From contig JAULSR010000006.1 in assembly GCA_030512295.1 (NCBI GenBank), forward strand, positions 1,116,001-1,180,000: a DNA stretch of 64,000 nt, written 5' to 3'. Every line of letters begins with the position of its first letter. Position 1 is the stretch's first letter. The notes under the pieces were generated by a model. It had not been told where the DNA came from. It searched no databases and was given only the letters and a program-made list of their open reading frames with translations. The DNA is from Bombardia bombarda (lineage: Eukaryota; Ascomycota; Sordariomycetes; Sordariales; Lasiosphaeriaceae). Made by a program: the position numbers and the translations under genes. Positions 1 to 11,767 of the stretch are shown here, piece by piece.

Positions 1-38
1 CCGCCCCCGCGGCCGGGGAGGCCAAGGAGGACGAGTGA
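1..38 (+). CDS. 3' end of an unidentified upstream gene
   Basis: A frame open from the window edge (first full codon at base 3) encodes Ala-Pro-Ala-Ala-Gly-Glu-Ala-Lys-Glu-Asp-Glu and stops with TGA at 36-38. The A/E/K-rich, GC-rich codons look like the C-terminus of a fungal protein. Only 11 residues are visible, so neither identity nor reality can be secured. It could also be chance. Confidence 0.3.
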   Translation, partial: APAAGEAKEDE

Positions 39-3000
39 GTGAGAGGGAGGACGTCCTTCCTATGACATTAACGGTGTCGAGATCTCCCAGCAGTGGTGCA
101 GATCGCGGCTCCAGGCGCCGCCATAACAGCACCAGCGATGACCTAGGATCTAGGAAACTGTCTACACACACATACACACACACGATAGATCTGTCACGCG
201 AGACTGACGTCAGGGACGAGTTGATGGTCGATTGGTTTTATTTAGTGTGTACATGTACGTACATGTCATTACTACACCCTTCAGATTGATCTTCATTTTG
301 GCCTCTTCCCCGATGAAGATGACGGTTGACGCTTGCCTTGGGTCTAGTCTATGATGATCATCTATCTAGAGTACCTTACCTTAATTCTCGACCCCTCGTT
401 CGTCTCGGCCTAGAGACTGATGCCGCTGAGCTACCTTGGGTTGACGATGGGTTCCAGTAGTATTCTCCATCCTTCAATGTTTCCACCTATGGGTACTTGC
501 TATGTTTCATCATATATTTCAATGGTGACTAGTTCAAGTCAGGATGCATGATGAAGGTCTGGAGGCTTCCATGACATAGGGGTACCTACCGGTAGGTGGC
601 GAGTGGATACGCAGTTACGTCAGGGACAGTCGATAATAAACGGGGCGGGCACTGTGTGTTCTGTTGGCGATGCCCTCCTCGCCTCTTCCTTCCACCGTGC
701 AGACCCCGTCGTCCAAAAGGGGCCAACGCCAATGGATTCTGCAAACAGAAGCCGTCTGCATTCGGACGAGAGTAGCTGGCAAGAAGCCCACTTCGTCATT
801 TTTCATGTCGGCAGGTAATCAAGGGGTCGGACTGGATATTGGAGCCGCAGCTGCTGCACGACGACGCGCTGCAGACCTGCCTACAGTCACACAGAGACAG
901 ACCTATGGGTACTGTGGTAGTTACAGTCGCACTGCTCACGGAGGTAGTACGACCTGATAATCGATAAGAAGCCGACGATTGTTGGTGAGATGGGCTAACA
1001 CTCATTTTATATTGTCCCGGCGCATGATGACATTGTTCTGCGCCTGCTCACGCACGGCGGGATGGATGGATGGGTTGCGTCAGTCGGCGTGCTGACTGTA
1101 TTGTATGTACGACATGCAAATCAAAGTACTAAGCTTTTGGGTTTGCTGTCGGTATTCTTTATTTTTATTTGACATTGTAGATTTACTACTGATGCCGCAG
1201 ATTTATAAACTTATAAGCGTCTGGTGGCTTCTTATTACGTTCCTTATTTACCAAAGATGGTGAAAACGGGAGATGATCGATCGGTGACAATGACAGCAGT
1301 GGGGTGCTGTACGAATAGGCATGTAAAGATCACCAAGAAGCCAAGGTACATATTCGTACCTACCTAGTAGTAGTCCCGCTCTCCTCTGTCGACCGGCAAG
1401 CCAGCCAACCTCCATCAGAAAGCCGATCACTGCCCCAATCCCCATCCTTCTCGACGGTCTAGACCGCGTCCATGTGGGGAATCAGACCATTTACGCCTAC
1501 GAGCTTATTTTCCCAAGACGAGATTTCCAATGGTGTGTGGTGGGTGACTGGGGGAAAATGGGAAACAGAAAGAGCACTTTGGAACGCTGATAAGCTGAGA
1601 CTTTTTTTTTGCAAGAAAGCGAGCGAAAAAAGTCGAAAAGAGGGGGGTCCTAACCAGTAAGTAATGCCAAGCCCATCTTGCCCATGGGTATTGGGTGCTG
1701 CAGCGCTGCTAGTGTAGCCAAAGTCAGCACGCTTGCAGGGGGGAAAGTGCGATTGCCGCGCACCGCGCCTTTTCAACTGGGAACCGAGGAGAAGGGTTGA
1801 TGTCATAGGCAGGTTTGCGGGGCACTTCTCTCACACGCGGGAGTCTACTGATTTATTGGGCGGGTGGCGCCCCGCCCTCCACACTCGATCCGGGTTGGGC
1901 AATGATGAGGAGGCCCTTCTGGTTCATCTTGTCCAGTTTCCCTATTGTTGTCTGTTTCGCCTTTTCGCCATCAAACCCTCGTATGCCAAGCTTCAAACTG
2001 TCGTCAGTTGTCGTCAGGACCTCAGAGCAGCACCGTCATCATCTGTGAGGATTTTGGTCAGATCAGGATAAACTGGAGTTTGGCTACATTTCGCTCCTAT
2101 TCAATCCGAATTTACTCACTCGTATACGAGGCCCGCTTTTATCCTCTCTCAATCTTAGGTGTCTGTAGTGTCAGGGCGACGGAGCGAGGGTAGGAGTCTG
2201 TGCAATGGGGATTCCTGATTTTCCCCATCCCAATCAGGGCGAGAATAGCTTCAAACCGATGGGTAAACATGAAAATGCCATGTTTTTGCTGCACCTGAGC
2301 TGCCACTCTGCCAACTTTTTCTCAGACACGATAACAAAAAAACTGGCAGCTCTTGCACGATATCTCCCTAGGCCAGAGTCCAGACCTTTGAACATTTGAG
2401 GAGTGTACATATGCACATCCCGTACCTGTCTCTGTCTAATCAGTATTTACCTTGGATCCTTTTGGTGATTTTCTTTCTTGCGTCTCCGTACAATGCTTGC
2501 AATCCCTGCAGGTGGGTGGAACAAGCACTCGAGCCAAAAATCCAAAGGGTCCCGCCGGTCCTGGGTGATCCAACCACTGACATCATTGGAAGCCGTCGAT
2601 CATTCCCACTTTGGGACGCAGGGGTGGTACCACCGCCGATCGGTTTTCCTGGAACGTGTACCGCGCGGCGGCGTCTTTTTTGGCTTTTTGGCTTTTTGGC
2701 TTTTTGGCTTTTTGGCCTTTGCTTTCTATTCGATCTTGTTGACCTCACACGTCGTCTACCCGTGTGTAGCATTGTCATCATCGCAGAGCCCCCTTGAATT
2801 AAGCTTCCGATGACTCCCTTGTGGTGCTTCGTCATTAGCAACGCTATCTATCTACCAACCGCGATTGAAACCCATGGCTTCGTATGTATGTACAGAGCAG
2901 GGCAAGGTCTTGCGGTCCGTGGATTAAGGGAATAAAGCATGTACTGTATGTAGTATGTATACAACCTACTTACTACCTAGTTTCGCTATAATGTGTGTGG

Positions 3001-3929
3001 GGCTAAAGGCCGTCACTGGAGTAGGGGTCGTTTTTACCTGCACAACCTCTGAACTCCCTTTTGTCGTGATCAGCAGGGTCTTGCCTATCCTGATGGCTTA
3101 GCTCACCGAAGACCGACCCCATGCCGAGTCCTCTGTCGGGTACCTCAGGTCATACCTGCTCTCACAGTGCTCTGGACTGGTGGCGGCCGGATCTGCTGAG
3201 GGTCCCTCGTCGCCAGTGATGCCATAGCTGTCTCCGTTGACGGCCGCCATTTGCCCTCTCCTCGCCCCTTTGGACAAAGACGACCCCTGCCTAAGCAACA
3301 TGACAAGACGAAATACCCCAATGTAAAACGACCCGTGAGGGAGGGAAGCAGAAATCTGTGGCGACCTTATCGCCCGTTTGCAAAGAGAGAGTGATTAGCT
3401 CATTGGCGGAGCCTTTACGCAATTTCGTGCAGCCATCCTGGTGCTAAAACGGCGTCTCTCAACGCAGATCAGCCATGGAAGAGAGGCCAACGTGCAGGTC
3501 GAGGGTAGCAGCACTAAAGCGTCCAGGTCACTCAATGTCTGCGTCAGGGCGCCGATAGCTTTTTCTGTCTCGTCCTTATAACAGATCTAGCGAGCGGTCG
3601 GGTACTGGACGAGAGCCGATAGAGGGCACAGGAGGGTGGTCTCAGGGAGTCAGGGTGGTCTCAGGGTGGTGTGCACACAAGGGAAAGAAAAGAGGGGACT
3701 GATGGGTCCCGCAGATCACAGTGACGGAGGAGGGAAGGAGCAAAGGAGGACCCTCCTTGACCCTTCGTTCTGTACCCATCCATCCCAGTCACAGTGGCCC
3801 TTGTCTCATCACTCATGGGCCTTCCAGCCTGGGGCCCTGCCTGGGGGTGGGGTCGCTTGGATAGACAGACAACCTCGCAGGCCCCATCCACCACACCCAA
3901 TTCCGCCTTGCGATAGTAAGCTTCCTGTT
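39..3929. other. Gene-less intergenic stretch
   Basis: About 3.9 kb with no recognisable gene on either strand. The open frames are at most about 130 codons and resemble no family I know. It contains a tandem TTTTTGGC-type repeat (about 2675-2718), short CAGGGTGGTCT direct repeats near 3640-3670, and scattered ACCTAC/CATGTA motifs. The last few hundred bases before 3930 are probably the promoter of the small gene at 4192. Confidence 0.5.
2675..2718. repeat. Tandem GGCTTTTT octamer repeat
   Basis: About five consecutive copies of an 8-bp unit (TTTTTGGC) lie in non-coding DNA. The array gives a poly-T-rich strand and a purine-rich complement. It is a simple minisatellite with no evident function. 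Confidence 0.75.
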
Positions 3930-3936
3930 TATAAAA
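3930..3936 (+). promoter_or_regulatory. TATA-box-like element of the 4192 gene
   Basis: TATAAAA lies about 260 bp before the ATG at 4192. It is followed by a long pyrimidine/CA-rich leader (about 3955-4190) that lacks ATG codons, as is usual for fungal 5' UTRs. The assignment rests on position and composition only. Confidence 0.45.
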
Positions 3937-4191
3937 CAACCGGTCCCCGACTTTTCTTTCCACCCTCACTCCTTCCTATCATACACTAAAACAACACCAG
4001 ACAAACAAACCAGTTCTCCTTCCGCTATTACCCTCCCTCTAGCCAAAAGCCAACTAAACATTTAAACTATTTCACCTTTCACCACTTCGACATCCAACCA
4101 CCATATTAGTCCAGTGACATCATCGTCACTACTCCCCTCCTCGTCTTCCAAACCAAACAACTTCATCACTCCACCAACCCCAACCACCAAT

Positions 4192-4440
4192 ATGTCTTCA
4201 TCCGGCAGCTCTTACTCCGCCTCGATGGCCTCGCCCCCTCCCCCTGTCGACCTTGGCACCTACTCTCGCTCGATGCATCAGCACACCAAGAGGCAGATGG
4301 AGCTGGTCTCCACATCGTCGAGGAGGTCTCAGGGTGGCAGCAGCCAGCAGCAGTCCAGGGACACCACCTCCGCCATCCCCAACGGTGTCAACCCCCACAG
4401 GAGTCGCAACAACTCCAGCGACGACGAGTACCACAACTGA
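4192..4440 (+). CDS. Small Ser-rich conserved hypothetical protein (82 aa)
   Basis: This is a single-exon frame of 82 codons. I chose the ATG at 4192 (context ACCAATATG) because the frame upstream has no other ATG, only a GTG at 4114. The protein is Ser-rich at the N-terminus, then has Ala-Ser-Pro-Pro-Pro-Pro and a central segment Asp-Leu-Gly-Thr-Tyr-Ser-Arg-Ser-Met-His-Gln-His-Thr-Lys-Arg-Gln. It ends in an Asn/Ser/Asp tail. No signal peptide, membrane span or known domain is visible. The central segment reminds me of small uncharacterised Sordariomycete proteins, but that is recollection, not a search. A TATA box and CA-rich leader upstream support expression. Function is unknown. Confidence 0.6.
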   Translation: MSSSGSSYSASMASPPPPVDLGTYSRSMHQHTKRQMELVSTSSRRSQGGSSQQQSRDTTSAIPNGVNPHRSRNNSSDDEYHN

Positions 4441-5602
4441 GGCGTTGGTGATGATTGTCGACTGAGAGAGAGATATGAGAGAGCCTGTATGAGAAATCGA
4501 GTCGAACGAGCGAGTAAAGCATACGACGAGACTTGTTGAGAGAGAGAGAGTGAGACAGGAGCGCCGAGTCGAGTCGAGTCGAGAGTCGTCGAGCTTCGAG
4601 CGAGGTAGCAATGAGCCAAAGTGCACGTTTTGGGATTCAGCAACGAAAAACATCCTGCTGTCCCAATATTAGGTTGCGCCAACGCGCAACATACACAACA
4701 CAACATACAGCACACAACATACCCAGACACACATGAACAACATTAGGCTGAGCCCGGGCTGAGATGAGAGCCGAGCCGAGCACAGTCAGTCTGTGATCTC
4801 TCTGTCTGGTTGAACATACAACATACAACATCCATCTTTCCTGTCTTTTGTTTTTTCCTCTTGTTATCTCTCCACTCCTATACACGCATGGTTTCTGGGG
4901 TACGGGAGGGGAAAATGCATGATGATACACACATCACACTTATGGGGAAATGATCCTTCATACATACACCGGGATGCCCGGTCGTGCGTGGTGCTAGCCA
5001 CATCATTTCGACGCTCGCGCATCCTCTTTTTTATCTCGCTGTTTTCTTGCGCGTTTTCGGGGCATATTCCTAGCAACATGGGGGTTTCGGGATACACACA
5101 TATTTGCTGCTTCTGGAATGAGTAAGCAAGGCGTTCATGGGGAAATGGCCATAAGCCATAGAGTGGTGTTTTTGCCTTTTTTAAAGTCTTGTTTTGTCTC
5201 GACTTTTTTCTCTCTTTTAGCCGGATCGACAGCGGCAAACTGTACATATGATGCTGCATTGCCCATCCAGAATTGATGCTGAATGATATACATACATACA
5301 ACCAATTCCTATTCGTTCAAATTGCGTGATTGTGAATGTGATGGTTTTGCCAAATCTGATTCTGACCTGTATAAGTGTTTCAAACTTCCAATCCTCAGAT
5401 CAAAGACAAGCTGCACTCACTGATAATATGGAACGCTTTCACTTGTGACCGTCCCGTCGTCATCATGATGATGCGAAATCGCAGCATGCAGTTCGATGCT
5501 ATTCGTGATGACTTGTAACACTCAGATAAAACCCATTACCATCCATTGTCAGCTAATAAAAACACCAAAACGCCAAGCTCTATGCACCACCCCTCTATCA
5601 GC
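4441..5602. other. Convergent 3' intergenic region
   Basis: This lies between the 3' ends of the small gene at 4192 (+) and YJU2 (-). It has GAGTCGAGTC direct repeats near 4566-4585 and ACATAC-rich tracts near 4690-4830. No gene is supported. Confidence 0.5.
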
Positions 5603-6712
5603 TCAAACCAGAGGCTGCTTCTTCTTGATACCCAACAGCGCAGCGTGGTCCTTCTTCTTCTTGACCACGCGCTTGAAGCTTGGCGGCGGCATGTCTGTCG
5701 ACGGTGCTGGTGCTGCTGCTGGCTTGACATCCGCTATTGTCGGCGCAACAGCAGGCGCGGAAGAGCTACCACTCGAGCTCGCACCTCCCTGCTGCTGCTT
5801 CTGTGTTATCCCCCCCCACCACCACCCCCAACAAACCCAGCCACATCCCCCTCCCCCTCCTCCTCCTCCATCACCTCCTCCAGCGCGCTCTGGCCCCTCG
5901 CAAACGCAAACGCCCTCCTCGCCGCCTCGGCGTCCTCCTCCTCCTGCCTCCTTCTTTCCTCGTCCCCAGGCAGCACCTTCGCCACAACATCAATCTCCAC
6001 GCCGCCGCGCTGCGCGCGCTCGAGGCGGGCGTTGCGGCTACGAATCTCATCGAGCGCGTCAGCAACAGCCATCTCGCGCTTGGCGTCGGCGGTTTTGGCC
6101 TCGAGCTCGGCCATGGCGTTGCGCTCCTCGAGGCCGTCGGCGTCGGCCATGTCGCGCTCGATGCGGTCGAGGCGCGCGTCGTCGCTCTCGTCGAGCTCCT
6201 CGCCCATGCCGCGCCGCCAGGGCTCCGTGTTGCGCTTGGCGCCCTTTTCCATGATGTAGTTTTGGTTCTTGGGGTCGGTTCTGAATATGATCTGTAACAT
6301 GGCAACAGGTTAGAATTTTTGTGTTGGGACGGGAGGGGGGAAGGGAGGGAGCGAGCAGGGACTAGCCTCAGCAGAGCATCGCGTGCACCGGATGTAGAAG
6401 CGGTATAGTTGGATGCCGAGATAGCGCTCCTCTTGGGGCGTCTCCTTGCGCGCGTTGAACTTGCGGCCGCGGTACATGTACTGGAGCAGAGCAAGAATCA
6501 TAGGGTTAGCAACACTGCATCGTAATCTCTTGTCAGAGGGATGATATTAAAACACATACCTCACCACACGCCGTGCAGCGCATGCTAAAGGGCGCCATCA
6601 GGCGCACCGTCTGCACCTTTGGGCCGACCTGCTTGGGCCCGCGCGACCGGCCCAGCAGCGCCGGGTCGAAGTCGGGCGGGTAGTATTTGGTCAGGACCTT
6701 GCGCTCAGACAT
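5603..6712 (-). CDS. YJU2: Splicing factor YJU2/CWC16 (CCDC94 family), frame-broken
   Basis: Homologue of Yju2/CWC16, a Prp19-associated spliceosomal protein needed for the first transesterification step. Exons on the minus strand are 6712-6560, 6480-6367 and 6291-5603. The start ATG begins MSERKVLTKYYPPDFDP, the usual family N-terminus. A zinc-binding CxxC pair (MRCTACGE) ends exon 1 and a second pair (IRCTRCSAE) ends exon 2. FRTDPKNQNYIMEKGA and NTEPW follow, then a charged coiled-coil region. The C-terminus is KKKKDHAALLGIKKKQPLV, typical of the family. Intron 2 appears to be GC-AG. The frame stops at 5806-5808 just after a Gly run encoded by eight G/C (5810-5817). One extra base restores the reading frame through to the conserved end, giving 957 nt (318 aa). 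I therefore suspect a base-call error, not a pseudogene. The family call is firm. Confidence 0.93.
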
Positions 6713-7549
6713 GTTGGCGGTTGGTGATGGTGCTTGCGGTTGTTGCTAAGCTCAATCCAAATCCGGCCGCTCGGGTTCGTGTGTATGTTCGGGGGTTTGG
6801 TTTATTGTCGTTGTCAGTGTGTTAGGTAATTATGGTGGAGTTGGCTTGTGTTTGTCACGATGCCATCTACCGTTCTGGAAGGCGGCGGGAAGGTGGTGGG
6901 GGAATGTTGAATGCCGACTGACATCCATCCATCTAGGTAGTAACCTAGGTACATTACATAACGCCACGCGAGGCTGAACGTTTTAGCTTGCTGTCATCCC
7001 GCATTATTTCATACCCCACCATGGTAGCAGTGGCTTTATAGGTCTTGGCACTGTGCTTTGCACGGTATGATTCGACCCCCCTATTTTGTTCCCATCGTCA
7101 TACGGCTGAACATTGTGTGTTTACTCTAGGTAATTAATAATCTTTACTCCCAACTACAGTTTTTCTTGTCAGTCTACAATTTTTGACAACCAACACCAGA
7201 TCTAGCCCCTATCTCATAGATATGGGGAGTTTGCTGAGGCAACGGTCTCACTTCGAGAGCAATGACAGTGTCTCGCAGTTAACCAGGTACAATCCAAATA
7301 TAATGATATCAATATACTAGAACTAACAATAATCAAGATGTATCATGCACGTAGCTAAGGCATCTCATTACCAGGTACGTAATTCCACCAATCCCCCCAA
7401 GCGTGGGCGCGCGCGAACAAACCCTGAACCCCCTACCACATTCCCATCCCCTATCCATATCCCACTCCTACCCATTTCCCCCAAGTCTATAGTCTATTAA
7501 CCCAACTTGTCTCTGCACCACACCACATTCACTCACCATTACACCCCCC
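6713..7549. other. Intergenic region between two minus-strand genes
   Basis: This holds the promoter of YJU2 and the 3' flank of the SPX-EXS gene. It contains CTAGGTA-type motifs near 6930-6950 and no supported coding region. Confidence 0.5.
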
Positions 7550-10500
7550 TCAGTCCGACTCCGACTCCCCATGCCTCCCCCCCTTCACCAGCGTCTCCGC
7601 CTCCCTCGCCTGCATCCGCTCCTCTCGCAAGCTGTGCGAGTCATCCTCGTCCTCCTCCTCATCATCACTATGCAGCCCCTCCATCGCCTCATCATCATCC
7701 TCCTCGTCATGCGCCGCCCTAGCTTTAGTCTCCTCCGTCGGCCGCCTCTTCTCAAAGTCCTGCATATGCGCCTCCGCCATAACCTTCAAGATCCCCTTCC
7801 TCCCCATCGTATCCGTGCGCGTATGCGCCCGCCTCCTGAACGTCCCCCCACTAGTCATTTCCGGCCGTGTCGTCGCCGCCGCCTCATCAGCAATGCTCGG
7901 CGTCCTATCAGCGCCGCCCGCTATCGACGGGGTCTGCAGCCCAACTCCAACCCTACCAGACCCAGGAGTACCAGCAGCAGCAGCAGCAGCAGCAACCTCA
8001 GCGCCCGTGGTGCGTGCCGTCCCAGCACGACTACCAACCAGACTTGCGCGGTCCTCGGCGATCGTGGCCGCTGCCATGGCCTCCTCCAGACTGGACGTCG
8101 ACTCCTCCTCCAGATGCAGGTGGTACGGCAGCGGCGTGTCGCGCGAGGCCTTGTACTGAGCAACATTGCCGCAGTGCTCGTTCTCGACTCGAAAGACAAG
8201 CCAGATGCCTCGTCGTGTGACCTCGGCGAACGCGACGAGGAAGGACACGATGGTGCTATGCTGCGTGTTGTGCGTGAAAATGGCGTAAAAGATCCACGAG
8301 AAGCGCAGGATGGGGTCCAGAACCATGACGGCGTAGTAGACCCATACCGGCTTGATGGAGATGATGTCGCGGAGGAGCGGGTGTCGTGCGTGGGGCTGGA
8401 GGATGGAGAAGTCCATAAAGAGATCCCAGATTGCTGATGGATTTTTGAAACTGTCAGTTTAACGCTTGGTAGTTGAGAGGGGGAGTCATGAAAAGGGGGG
8501 TTGCTTACAGGAATACACGGCGTTGATGGTCGAGAAAGTGATAAAGAGGGACAATGTCGTGTTTGATCCGTCGATGCGGAAGAGACTTAGACAGACCGCG
8601 GCGGTGATGCTCATGCTGTATTTTCCGCAGTTGACGAGATGCGGAAACACATTCTGGGTGTCGTGATAACGCCTGATACACTGCAGAGCACGCCAGATGG
8701 GAGGCAGGGCGCCGAGGAAGCCCATGAGCCGGGAATGATTCGAGTTGCACTGATCTGGGTTATCCCAGTAGTGGGCGTACAGACAGAAGAAGAGTTCGAC
8801 ATTCTTTGAGTGAGCTCGTTAGTATTGAGTGGTAGGTACTCTGGTAAGTGGGAGGAGCAGAGCAGTTACTCACACAGGCAGCGTACGCAAGTGAACACCA
8901 GATATCGCCGAGGAAAAAGTCTCGAAACTCGACAGGGTATAAGCCCGCAAAGAACAGGCGGTACTAAATTCATAGTCAGTAAGAAGACGCCGTGTTGCTT
9001 TCAACTTCCAGCAGAAAAAATACGAGCAGGGTGCAAGCGTCTTTCTTACATGGGAGTACAAAAACCATCTCCTGGCCTTGTGATGCAGAATCGGTGCCGG
9101 AAAGAACAAGATTGCTAGTGACAGGCCTATTAGGATGACAGGGTAGTAGAGGTACATGGTCTGCCAGTTCCCCAGCTTGGAGAAATTGAGCCAGATAAAA
9201 ACCCCAAAGAGGGCAAAGAAGAAGCTCGGAAACTCGGCCAACTGCTTCCAATCCAAGTTGTTCCTGGGGTCAAACTCAAATATGAAGGGATAGTTGACCT
9301 TGTTCGTCGTCCACACGCGGCAGGCGAGTGTAAACAATGCAAAAAGAAACAGTATCAGGAAATACCCCCCATATATCTGCATCAAGTAGCTTGTGTCTTC
9401 CGTCATGTCCAGCTCCTCGTCAAACAGCATCTCCGAGGCATAAATGAGCCCCTGTACAGCAAAGACAGCACCGATACCAATGAGTATCCCACTCCGGAAA
9501 GAGCTGGCCGACTCGTCGCCTGGACGTCTAGTCAGGTTCCGAAGCTTCCCGGCAGCGATCTTGCGGTTGCCACGCTCGAAATATCTGGCGTAGAGGTCTT
9601 CCACGGTGCGAATATGCCCATCGAGGATGTCGCTGTTCACGAACCAGGACTTGTTAACCTTCTCGTTCATGTATCGATACGGCGGACGGGCATGGATGGC
9701 CTTGTCGTATTTCTTGTTGAGCTTCCGAAACGCGGTCCGGTTCATCAAGGCATATGACTTTAGGAGCTCGAGTCCCCGGTAAAACTCTTGCAACGCCAGC
9801 TTGAGCTTCCGTTTCGCCGTCCTGTATGGGACATCATCGCTCGGCGGTCTCCGCACATAATCACGCCCGTCATCCCCCTATCTTGGCCGGCCATCACCGG
9901 CGTCTGGGTCATCCTCTGCAGAGCCTTGGAGTTGGGCCCAGGCCTGAGGAATTTTGCCTTAATGGGATTCATCCAGTCGTGGCTGCCGTTGCTGTCCTTG
10001 CTGGCTTCTCCCGTATCATCTTGACTCGAGCTGTTGTTGCGCTCGGCCTCCTTCACTTTCTTGGCCTCGGCAATTTCGGCGGTGCGTCTGTTGCGCATCT
10101 CGTGGAGCTGCTCGCGCAGAGCAATCAGACGCTCAGACGCCTGGTCCTCTTTTTGCCTGTAAAAGACCTCGATCTTGTCCAGCTCGCCACCGAGAAACGA
10201 GAAGAAGTCGCGCTCAGCCATGCGGACGTAGTCAAGATTCTGCATGCCGATATCATGCTTACTAGACGCCTGGCGAGCGAGCGGGGAGCCAGAAGAGAAG
10301 ATGCGGGCCATTCTATGGCGAGGCGATGCAGGTGCCCCAAGGGGCAGATCGAGCGTAGAAGCGGATGGCACAGCGCCGCCCGTTGTCGCGCTGCGATGGG
10401 GCGTGATGCGCCGTAGTTCAGGTGAGGGTGGGAGAACTGGGCTTGGTCTGCTCGTTCCAGAAGGGACCCTCATGGCCGGGGCCGGAAGCTCAAAGTCGGT

Positions 10501-11241
10501 CCTCGCGCTGGCGCGGGATGCCGGGAGGGCAAAGCTGCCATACTTCATGCCACTGCCCGGTGACTTGGCGAGACCCGAGCGCTCACCACCCGTGGCGGCG
10601 CCCTCTGGCGTGCGAGCAGACGTCCATCCAGTGTAGCCAATGGGGCCAGGACTGGATTTTCCAAAGACACTGTGATGTTCGGTGGTACCTATCGGAGTAG
10701 AGGCTATTATGTCGCTCGTGGCGGTGAAGGTGCGCGCCAGACTAAAGAAGTCGGTCGACGTGCCGCGCTGAGGAGGCTCTGCTGTTCGCCCCCTCTGCGT
10801 TGGTGTGCCATTTGCGCGATGGATGGCGCGTGCAACGGCCTTGATGTGTTTTTTGCCCGCCTTGTAATTGAGATATTTGACTCGCCATTCTGTGTTTCGC
10901 AGCATAAATTAGTTTAGCCCCATGTCGTATGTCTCAGTGCTCCTGAAGATTTTTGTCTCTCCCTGAGCCAGCGCATGGACGTGAATGGACGATCTCCCGC
11001 CCTCTGCTCTCGAGCCAAGCCTGTCCATGCGCATCATGTAACGAGCACCCAAGAATGATCAAGAGAGATCCTACCTGGCACTGCCTCTTGTTCAAGCTCT
11101 TTGGCAAACCTTAACAAAACTGTCAGTCCAACATTCTAAACCAACCAGAAAAACCTGGGAGCACCATCTCATTTGGTCCGTGTCATGACATGGACAAGTG
11201 GTCAAGCGGGCGATTTGTTGCGACACGATGACTTACTTCAT
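7550..11241 (-). CDS. SYG1: SPX-EXS domain protein, SYG1/XPR1 homologue, frame-broken
   Basis: Member of the Syg1/XPR1 family. The SPX domain senses inositol pyrophosphate/phosphate status, and the EXS domain forms the phosphate-export membrane part. Exons on the minus strand are 11241-11237, 11109-11075, 10889-9050, 8963-8874, 8803-8509 and 8433-7550. The first three join into MKFAKELEQEAVPEW followed by RVKYLNYKAGKKHIKAV, the SPX signature. The SPX part is interrupted by long Ser/Pro inserts and ends with VPYRTAKRKLKLALQEFYRG. Hydrophobic spans start near residue 487 (GILIGIGAVFAVQG) and continue through the EXS motifs RLFFAGLYPVEFRDFFLGD and HYWDNPDQ to about residue 840. An acidic/Ser tail follows. 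A break at the C5 run 9874-9878 shifts frame, and one extra base yields 3150 coding nt (1049 aa). A CACGTG box lies 520 bp upstream. It should sit in the plasma or Golgi membrane. Confidence 0.92.
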
Positions 11242-11761
11242 GACGTCAATCCACGCCTCGGCATGGCGCCGGGACAGATAATCAGACGAATATCGCCAAA
11301 AAAAAAGAAAAACGATCGTGGCAATCGCCGCGCTTCACAGAAGACGGGATGCACTGGCGAAAGAATGGTCAAGGTGGATTCTTCCGCTGGAACCTATATC
11401 ACACATATATATCAAAGAGAGAAATTTTCTTTTCGAAAATCGCAAAAGAGATGTTACTACACTAAAAAGAGCCGAGCTGGGGACGCATTCAGTCGCGTGT
11501 GATTGATTGATTCCTCGGGCCCAACCGAGAATGTGCGCGGGGGGGGCGCCAGCCCACTTACAAGCAGGGCTTCGGGTGTGACTGGCCCCACTTCCCACCC
11601 ATCAACAGATGCTAGCGTCCGTCCATGTCTTGGAAAGGGGGAGAAAGGACGACAGAGACGCCAATAAAAAGGAAGAGTTAACCGAAAAGTTTAAAGGCGA
11701 TATGGTTTGCATAGCAAATTCATCTGTTTGGGGACTAAACGGCAACATTCCAAGACAAGCA

Positions 11762-11767
11762 CACGTG
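11762..11767. promoter_or_regulatory. CACGTG box upstream of the SPX-EXS gene
   Basis: A palindromic CACGTG lies about 520 bp 5' of the SPX-EXS start codon. Pho4 in yeast and NUC-1 in Neurospora bind CACGTG at phosphate-regulated promoters, so the placement is suggestive. A 6-mer also occurs often by chance. Confidence 0.3.

Noticed and set aside
5801..5860. Short intron bridging the YJU2 frame break
   Set aside because: Available GT...CACAG pairs give about 35-44 nt, below usual fungal intron size. The homopolymer explanation is simpler.
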